Below are positions 56,851-64,000 of a stretch of DNA of 64,000 nucleotides, one piece after another. A program made the position numbers and the translations under genes. Each line of letters begins with the position of its first letter. The stretch's first letter is position 1. The stretch is from Leptodactylus fallax (lineage: Eukaryota; Chordata; Amphibia; Anura; Leptodactylidae): positions 124,001 to 188,000 of the forward strand of contig CAMRHE010001075.1 in assembly GCA_947044405.1 (NCBI GenBank), written 5' to 3'. A model generated the notes under the pieces. That model had not been told where the DNA came from and did not search any database. It saw nothing but the letters and a program-made list of their open reading frames with translations.

Positions 56851-58499
56851 CAGTCATATGAAAAAGTTTGGACACCCCTATTAATCTTAATCATTTTTAG
56901 TTCTAAATATTTGGGTGTTTTCAACAGCCATTTCAATTTGATATATCTAATAACTGATGGACACAGTAATATTTCAGGATTGAAATGAGGTTTATTGTAC
57001 TAACAGAAAATGTCCAATATGCATTAAACCAAAATTTGACCGGTGCAAAAGTATGGGCACCTCAACAGAAAAGTGACATTAATATTTAGTAGATCCTCCT
57101 TTTGCAAAAATAACAGCCTCTAGTCGCTTCCTGTAGCTTTTAATCAGTTCCTGGATCCTGGATGAAGGTATTTTTGACCATTCCTCTTTACAAAACAATT
57201 CCAGTTCAGTTAAGTTTGATGGTCGCCGAGCATGGACAGCCCGCTTCAAATTATCCCACAGATGTTCAATGATATTCAGGTCTGGGGACTGGGATGGCCA
57301 TTCCAGAACATTGTAATTGTTCCTCTGCATGAATGCCTGAGTAGATTTGGAGCTGTGTTTTGGATCATTGTCTTGCTGAAATATCCATCCCCGGCGTAAC
57401 TTCAAATTCGTCACTGATTCTTGTACATTATTCTCAAGAATCTGCTGATACTGAGTTGAATCCATGCGACCCTCAACTTTAACAAGATTCCCGGTGCCGG
57501 CATTGGCCACACAGCCCCAAAGCATGATGGAACCTCCACCAAATTTTACAGTGGGTAGCAAGTGTTTTTCTTGGAATGCTGTGGTTTTTTGATGCCATGC
57601 ATAACGCCTTTTTGTATGACCAAACAACTCAATCTTTGTTTCATCAGTCCACAGGTCCTTCTTCCAAAATGAAGCTGGCTTGTCCAAATGTGCTTTTGCA
57701 TACCTCAGGCGACTGTGTTTGTGGCGTGCTTTCAGAAACGGCTTCTTTCGCATCACTCTCCCATACAGCTTCTCCTTGTGCAAAGTGTGCTGTATTGTTG
57801 ACCGATGCACAGTGACACCATCTGCAGCAAGATAATGCTGCAGCTCTTTGGAGGTGGTCTGTGGATTGTCCTTGACTGTTCTCACCATTCTTCTTCTCTG
57901 CCTTTCTGATATTTTTCTTGGCCTGCCACTTCTGGGCTTAACAAGAACTGTCCCTGTGGTCTTCCATTTCCTTACTATGTTCCTCACAGTGGAAACTGAC
58001 AGGTTAAATCTCTGAGACAACTTTTTGTATCCTTCCCCTGAACAACTATGTTGAACAATCTTTGTTTTCAGATCATTTGAGAGTTGTTTTGAGGAGCCCA
58101 TGATGCCACTCTTCAGAGGAGATTCAAATAGGAGAACAACTTGCAATTGGCCACCTTAAATACCTTTTCTCATGATTGGATACACCTGGCTATGAAGTTC
58201 AAAGCTCAGTGAGGTTACAAAACCAATTTTGTGCTTCAGTAAGTTAGTAAAAAGTAGTTAGGAGTATTCAAATCAATAAAATGATAAGGGTACCCAAATT
58301 TTTGCACCGGTCAAATTTTGGTTTAATGCATATTGCACATTTTCTGTTAGTACAATAAACCTCATTTCAATCCTGAAATATTACTGTGTCCATCAGTTAT
58401 TAGATATATCAAATTGAAATGGCTGTTGCAAACACCCAAATATTTAGAACTAAAAATGATTAAGATTAATAGGGGTGCCCAAACTTTTTCATATGACTG
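56851..58499 (-). mobile_element. Tc1-like transposon, complete, DD34E (family C)
   Basis: A 1649-bp element between TA at 56849-56850 and 58500-58501. Inverted repeats of about 200 bp start CAGTCATATGAAAAAGTTTG and differ at about three positions by eye up to GACCGGTGCAAAA. The open transposase frame is on the minus strand (57079-58101). Both ends and the frame look whole, so it is a candidate for a recently active copy. Confidence 0.95.
57079..58101 (-). CDS. Tc1-like transposase, 340 aa, uninterrupted
   Basis: Cut-and-paste transposase of the element that contains it. I start at ATG 58101 (MGSSKQLSNDLKTKIVQ), since family members begin near here. The frame is open for 15 more codons upstream to 58146. 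Seen: helix-turn-helix (GYKKLSQRFNLSVSTVRNIV), the GRPRK hook (SGRPRKIS), a second helix-turn-helix (VTVHRSTIQHTLHKEKLYG), and the catalytic blocks LWTDETKIELFG, FQQDNDPKHSS and SPDLNIIEHLW. The spacing from the second Asp to Glu is 34. The C-terminus is AVIFAKGGSTKY*. No stop or shift. The P-to-I change in LNIIEHLW is a variation I note but cannot judge. Confidence 0.95.
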   Translation of the reverse strand: MGSSKQLSNDLKTKIVQHSCSGEGYKKLSQRFNLSVSTVRNIVRKWKTTGTVLVKPRSGRPRKISERQRRRMVRTVKDNPQTTSKELQHYLAADGVTVHRSTIQHTLHKEKLYGRVMRKKPFLKARHKHSRLRYAKAHLDKPASFWKKDLWTDETKIELFGHTKRRYAWHQKTTAFQEKHLLPTVKFGGGSIMLWGCVANAGTGNLVKVEGRMDSTQYQQILENNVQESVTNLKLRRGWIFQQDNDPKHSSKSTQAFMQRNNYNVLEWPSQSPDLNIIEHLWDNLKRAVHARRPSNLTELELFCKEEWSKIPSSRIQELIKSYRKRLEAVIFAKGGSTKY

Positions 58500-58699
58500 T
58501 AAATACCTGATATCTGCTGTAATAGTATAGTGGAAGTCTTTAGTAAGTGAGTCATTGCCTGTATCATGACCATAGTCCAAAAGACTAAAACAAGGAAAAA
58601 TAAAAATTAGAGTTAATAATAGCACAAAATACACCTACAACAGAGTCAAAGCTGAGTAACATCTATCTACAGGTACATTGCAAATATCACAACCTTGCC

Positions 58700-60260
58700 T
58701 CATTGCGCTTGAAATCAGCATTATTTTCATAAGGCATCAATGTATTTACCATAAAAATGCATTTAAGCTCCATTTTCTTGAGGGCAGCTACCCTATCCCT
58801 ACCTCATCTACTCTGCGGAACAGAATCAGTGATAATAAATCACAATTGTGTTTCCATGTGTCTTGCTTCAGAAAACTGTTTAGAAACAGGCAAATCGAGT
58901 CTTTTATTGTGAATCTCATAACAGTGATTATTGAGCCAAGTTTTAAGATCCAAGGTTGATTCCCCTACATACCACAAATTACAATTACAATGAAAAATCA
59001 TGACAGTCTCAACAGAAAAAGGATGGACAAAACTGTTCCCCTTAAACATGAAAGAACAACTAACTCATAAAAGTCATAGGAAACTTTTAAGGCCATATGC
59101 CATATGAGTCTGAACTACAGTTGTAACAGATCCCAAATCTGAAGTAACCAATCTGTCACCTAAATTACAAGGGTGACGATAAGAAAACAAGTGGGGTATT
59201 TGAAATTCAGGAACATGTTCAGAATGGGCCAGTGTTTATGCATGATTTTGGTGATGGCTGTGCTATGTTCAGTATATGTGGAAATAAAATGTAACCTAGT
59301 GCCAGTCTTCTTACTTTGCTGCTGTGTCTAGAATAATAAATCAGATCAACCTGGTTTGAATAGCCACTCTTACTAAATTTACACATTTGATCGAACCTCT
59401 GACCTAATATCATCAATGAATTGCCACTACTCATGCCCTTTGTCAAAACATACATTACATCTTGCTCTGTTTGCCAGATACAACTAAATCTCTCTCCTCA
59501 GTGTTTTCAACTGGTTACCTAGGTTATAGACCTGATACAGATCAGAATGATGACTCTGCTTCTGGCTTATATTCTCTTCTCTACCTCTTTCTACATATAG
59601 GATTCAGTTTTTCAGGCAAAGACAAGAAAAACATCTTGCATTCAGCAGTAGAAGAATCATATCAATATCTTCAGACATAGCCATAACACCTCTACTATAA
59701 GGCTAACAACATCAAATGATGATAATGGCTCCAGGGAGCATCTTACAATCCTTCAATTTTAGAAGGAAATCATTAGTATTCCTAATGAATAAAGAAGACC
59801 TTTATGACAAAATTATGGAGAACCTTGTGAAAATAAATAGAGAAAATTTAGCCAACCCCGTATGTTCGACCAAAGACTTGTAGATTTTTTCATAGCACGT
59901 AAATAACAGGTGTTACTGGATGTTCAACAAGCAAAAACTTGTGAAGAGCCATATCGATTACATTATTTGTTTTGGCTTCTTCGAAGCCAATTTTATCAGG
60001 AACAATTTGTTCAGGAAACCATGCTTTTAGTTAAATGTTACGAAACAATCTATGTACGTCAATTTCCAAGTCAAAACAGTTTGTGACAGTACTTGGATAG
60101 AAAGACAAGTCAATTGAGTAGGAATAGGTTCTTTAGAAGAAATTTCTACCACTAGTTCATATTGTTGTTCTCTTTCTAGCTTGATAGTATCCGCGTAACT
60201 GCCCCCCCACCCACATTGGTTTCGGATCTCTGCCTTTACCTCCATCTTTGTTGCCTTCTA
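58700..60260 (-). pseudogene. Probable Penelope-like element remnant (GIY-YIG part)
   Basis: The minus frame 58840-59049 contains HCNCNLWYVGESTLDLKTWL, then HCYEIHNKRLDLPVSKQFSE. The order CxC, YVG, T/S-x-x-L, H-x-x-x-I and a later P-(V/I)-x-x-x-F is that of the GIY-YIG endonuclease of Penelope-like elements, although the catalytic Arg is replaced (KTWL). The frame 59219-59455 (GQRFDQMCKFSKSGYSNQVD) may be the preceding linker, and the frame at 60027-60245 a more distant part. No complete reverse transcriptase is visible. Confidence 0.5.
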
Positions 60261-60653
60261 CCCCCTTGTATGTTCCTGCATATACTCCTGAGACTAAAAA
60301 TGAGGCAGACTCTTGGGGTGTAGATGTGTGTACTCCATCCTTTGGTTTCTGTTTAGATTTGTGCCTTAAACCATTCACCAATGACTCTTGATTAGGAGCA
60401 TTAGAATGTCAAATATAGATATTGCCTTTTTCATAGTCATCCATGTCTCTTATCTAAAGTAGCATATTCTGATGTTTTATTTTCCTTTTTTTTTTTTTTT
60501 ATTAAAGCTCAATAAAGTGATTGTGTTGTCTATATTATGGGCTATTGTTAGTTGGGTAAGTTCTGTTTTACTTTTCCACCTTTTTGGGGGCCAGGCTGCT
60601 GCTATGTATGGGTATTATATAATCCTTTCATCGCTATTTTTAAAAGATGGCTA

Positions 60654-60656
<3 letters not shown>

Positions 60657-60705
<49 letters not shown>

Positions 60706-60715
60706 TATATACACA
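60657..60715. repeat. (AT)n microsatellite
   Basis: About 59 bp of TA dinucleotide with two interruptions (GTATA, TTTATA). It lies between two short inverted copies of TTATATGAT/AGTTTATC-type sequence. Confidence 0.9.
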
Positions 60716-62619
60716 TAAAGATACATAGAGACTAAAGGAGTGACCAGGATAAACTAAATGAAAATGAATCATCATATAAAGGAAAATAATTATATAAAAG
60801 AAAATAATAAGAAAGATCAAAAAAGAATATAAATTGTGGAACTACTATTGTGCACATATCTAACATATAGAAAGGGCTACAGCCCTACACATTCAACCAG
60901 ACCTGGTTAGTGCCCAGTAACCCACCCTTTTATATGATTATTTTCCTTTATATGATAATTCATTTTCATTTAGTTTATCACTCCTTCGGTCTCCATGTAA
61001 CTTTATATATGCATCTTTAGCCGTCTTTTAAAAAAAGCTTATGGGTACTTTCTCTAATTTAAGATGGCGCCTATGCACTTTTGACATTGTGCACATGCAT
61101 CCGTGTATGCGCAATGGTGTACAATCGTCACGCACCAGTGTGACTCTTGCCAATACTATTTTGGGATACTTAGCTATATTCATTCTGATATCCCTGTTCC
61201 TGTCATGCCCTGTACACTTATAGAAACGCCGAGTGGCGTGGTAATGGCCATGTGAGTACTCTACATGATGGGTTGAGTTATTAATTACACTCTGCTGAGG
61301 GCATAGGAGTTATAAATGGAGTATTGTTAATTTCATGGGTTACACATGTTCACTTAATTAATCAATTGATTATGTAAATCTATTTTCTAATATTATATGG
61401 TGGATGTTCCTTATTTATATTATGTATTGATTGCACTATTATATGTACTTCATTGAATTGTGCGAGTTTCACACTTTTTTATTCTCTGTTTAACAGGTAA
61501 CAAAACCTCAGCTGTGAGACGTTATTTTGTTAATCTACTAGGGAGCACAGGTGGGAGCTTGGCCTCATTAAAGGGCTATAAAAGGTTGTTAAGTTTTAAG
61601 TCCTGGGCAGTTCCTGGGTCCGCTGCTGCTACCACTGAGCGTATCCTCCCAATATATATATATATTAAGGTCTCAGAGTTTGACTGAAACATTGATTGGA
61701 TGACAAGAACTCTTTTTTACACCAGATTTCAAGTGCTGTCTAATTTTCCCTATATATTTAGTGATGGATCCCGGCCAGGAAATAGGAGGAATTGCACCCA
61801 TTATTTTCGCAGGCAATGCTGATATTTTTCACTCTTCTATTTTGTGGCTTATTAGCAGGCACAGCATATTATGGCTGTCTCACAGGATCCTATAGCTGAT
61901 TCTTTGTCACCTGATATATTCATCTACACCAGAGTAAATGAGGGTAGTTTTTGAGGTTTGCAGGTAGATGTGTCTTTCCTCACCACACAGATCTCAAGAA
62001 AAGGTATTTTTTCACACATCAGTATTTTGGTCATTTGCATAATTGTTTGTAGTCAAAGGCAGAAGAGTGGTGAAAACACAGAACAGGGTATAAATCTTGT
62101 CATTATTCTTTATCTCTGTGTAGTTTTCACGCTTACTTTTGCTTAACACTGATGTAAAACTGATAAAACATAAGTAAGGAAACATTTTATATACTTTTTG
62201 AGGCAGAATCTCTACAAATATTATGAAGACCATAAAACCTGTGCACTGATGATGTCACTATTCCTAGCCTGAAAACAGCATGTTGGCTTTGTGAATGCTG
62301 ATCTGAATAGTTTGTACAGCGTAATGGCTGCAGGTTTTTCCTGTGACCTGCCCCTTAGCCTAAAGGGGTTTTCTGTGACTAAGAAAATGTGACTAAAGGC
62401 CAGAAATGCTTGTCATATGAATGAATAAACATAACTGAGAACCTTTATGTGTGTTTGGACCATTTTTATCATTCCTCATATTTTCAGACTCATGTAATAC
62501 TTCCTGGTTTCTAGTTCCTGGTTGTGTGAGTTTCAGTGCTTTTCCAGGACAGCCCCTCCCAGCATACGCCCACCGTACCTCCTAGCAGTTTTTCATTCAT
62601 GCCAGTATGCTTATTTACT

Positions 62620-62660
62620 TATCTATATATATATTTATACACACACACATATGCATTCAT
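62620..62660. repeat. Mixed TA/CA microsatellite
   Basis: TATATATATATTTATACACA followed by CACACATATG, about 40 bp, just left of the last Tc1 element. Confidence 0.85.
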
Positions 62661-62678
62661 CTATATACAGTGTATATA

Positions 62679-64000
62679 CAGTGCCTTGCGAAAGTATTCG
62701 GCCCCCTTGAACTTTTCAACCTTTTGCCACATTTCAGGCTTCAAACATAAGAATATAAAATTTAAATTTTTTGGTGAAGAATCAACAAGTGGGACACAAT
62801 CGTGAAGTGGAACGAAATTTATTGGATATTTTAAACTTTTGTAAAAAATAAAAAACTGAAAAGTGGGGTGTGCAAAATTATTCGGCCCCTTTAAGTTAAT
62901 ACTTTGTAGCGCCACCTTTTGCTGCGATTACAGCTGCAAGTCGCTTGGGGTATGTCTCTATAAGTTTTGCACATCGAGAGGCTGAAATTCTTGCCCATTC
63001 TTCCTTGGAAAACAGCTCGAGCTCAGTGAGGTTGGATGGAGAGCGTTTGTGAACAGCAGTTTTCAGCTCTTTCCACAGATTCTCGATTGGATTCAGGTCT
63101 GGACTTTGACTTGGCCATTCTAACACCTGGATACATTTATTTGTGAACTATTCCATTGTAGATTGTGCTTTATGTTTGGGATCATTGTCTTGTTTTAAGA
63201 TAAATCTCCGTCCCAGTCTCAGGTCTTTTGCAGACTCCAACAGGTTTTCTTCCAGAATGGTCCTGTATTTGGCTCCATCCATCTTCCCATCAATTTTAAC
63301 CATCTTCCCTGTCCCTGCTGAAGAAAAGCAGGCCCAAACCATGATGCTGCCACCACCATGTTTGACAGTGGGGATGGTGTGTTCAGGGTGATGAGCTGTG
63401 TTGCTTTTACGCCAAACATATCGTTTTGCATTGTGGCCAAAAAGTTCGATTTTGGTTTCATTTGACTAGAGCACCTTCTTCCACATGTTTGGTGTGTCTC
63501 CCAGGTGGCTTGTGGCAAACTTTAAACAAGACTTTTTATGGATATCTTTGAGAAATGGCTTTCTTCTTGCCACTCTTCCATAAAGGCCAGATTTGTGCAG
63601 TGTACGATTGATTGTTGTCCTATGGACAGACTCTCCCACCTCAGCTGTAGATCTCTGCAGTTCATCCAGAGTGATCATGGGCCTCTTGGCTGCATCTCTG
63701 ATCAGTCTTCTCCTTGTTTGAGATGAAAGTTTAGAGGGACGGCCGGGTCTTGGTAGATTTGCAGTGGTCTGATACTTCTTCCATTTCAATATGATCGCTT
63801 GCACAGTGCTCCTTGGGAAGTTTAAAGTTTGGGAAATCTTTTTGTATCCAAATTCGGCTTTAACCTTCTCCACAACAGTATCACGGACCTGCCTGGTGTG
63901 TTCCTTGGTCTTCATGATGCTCTCTGCGCTTTAAACAGAACCCTGAAACTATCACAGAGCAGGTGCATTTATACGGAGACTTGATTACACACAGGTGGAT
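62679..64000 (-). mobile_element. Tc1-like transposon, right end beyond the window (family D)
   Basis: Starts after TA (62677-62678) with CAGTGCCTTGCGAAAGTATT, the end of a known vertebrate Tc1-like family with long inverted repeats. The transposase is on the minus strand, so the window holds the whole coding region and the 3' end of the element. The other inverted repeat lies past 64000. The coding region has two stops. Confidence 0.9.
62896..63915 (-). pseudogene. Tc1-like transposase with two TAG stops and a lost catalytic Asp
   Basis: Starts MKTKEHTRQVRDTVVEKVKA at 63915. Helix-turn-helix YKKISQTLNFPRSTVQAIIL, hook GRPSKLS, second helix region VHRTTINRTLHKSGLYGR. The first catalytic block reads KKVL*SNETKIELFG: TAG stands for the usual Trp, and Asn for the catalytic Asp. 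The second block LKQDNDPKHKA keeps its Asp. A second TAG follows QSTME, again at a Trp position. The end is [16 protein letters not shown] and GGATKY*. All pieces are in one frame apart from the stops. The element cannot make an active enzyme. Confidence 0.92.

Larger units (their letters stand above)
60300..62678. other. AT-rich DNA, no gene recognised
   Basis: Besides the AT microsatellite, I see only short frames. The words TTATATGATAATTCATTTTC and TTTAGTTTATC near 60940-60990 repeat, on the complement, those at 60750-60790. This indicates a local inverted repeat around the AT tract. Confidence 0.4.

Overview
This is vertebrate nuclear DNA, most likely from an amphibian and probably a frog. 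It is AT-rich and has no bacterial-style gene packing. It contains one multi-exon gene with GT-AG introns, surrounded by interspersed repeats. The repeat mix fits an anuran genome: several Tc1-like transposon families, L2-like LINE tails ending in ATAAATAAA plus (ATT)n, TTAA-flanked MITEs, hAT MITEs and fold-back MITEs. The species cannot be fixed from the sequence alone.

The only host gene I can support is an opsin on the minus strand, 32915 down to 16764. Six exons with consensus splice sites join without any frame break into a 402-residue seven-helix receptor with the retinal-binding lysine (K294). It belongs to the neuropsin (Opn5/Opn6/Opn8) group. Exon 3 is only 100 nt. The protein has acidic residues at both classic counterion positions (Asp at rhodopsin 113 and at 181) and TRY instead of E/DRY. 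Its introns hold MITEs, LINE ends and simple repeats, but none interrupts an exon.

Layout. 1-8.3 kb: unannotated AT-rich DNA, an L2 fragment, and a hAT-like repeat with a minisatellite. 8.3-9.9 kb: Tc1-like element with an open transposase and DD35E spacing. 10-15.9 kb: a TTAA MITE, a truncated Tc1 with one in-frame stop, an 81-bp tandem array, and fold-back MITEs. 16.7-32.9 kb: the opsin gene. 33.7-37.4 kb: LINE 3' end, minisatellite, and a 1.5-kb hAT element with a perfect 8-bp target duplication. 37.8-44.8 kb: an L2-like LINE split by a 4.7-kb DNA element, itself split by a second copy of the truncated Tc1 family. 48.2-49.8 kb: a broken Tc1 with long, nearly identical inverted repeats. 56.9-58.5 kb: a Tc1 with an open 340-residue transposase on the minus strand. 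58.7-60.3 kb: probable Penelope-like remnant. 62.7 kb to the end: a degenerate Tc1 running off the window.

Six Tc1-like copies from five families make up about 9.2 kb (14%) of the window. Two have uninterrupted transposase frames. I see no CRISPR array, operon, rRNA or tRNA gene, and no clearly new biological system. The best leads are the opsin's unusual key residues and the two apparently intact transposases.
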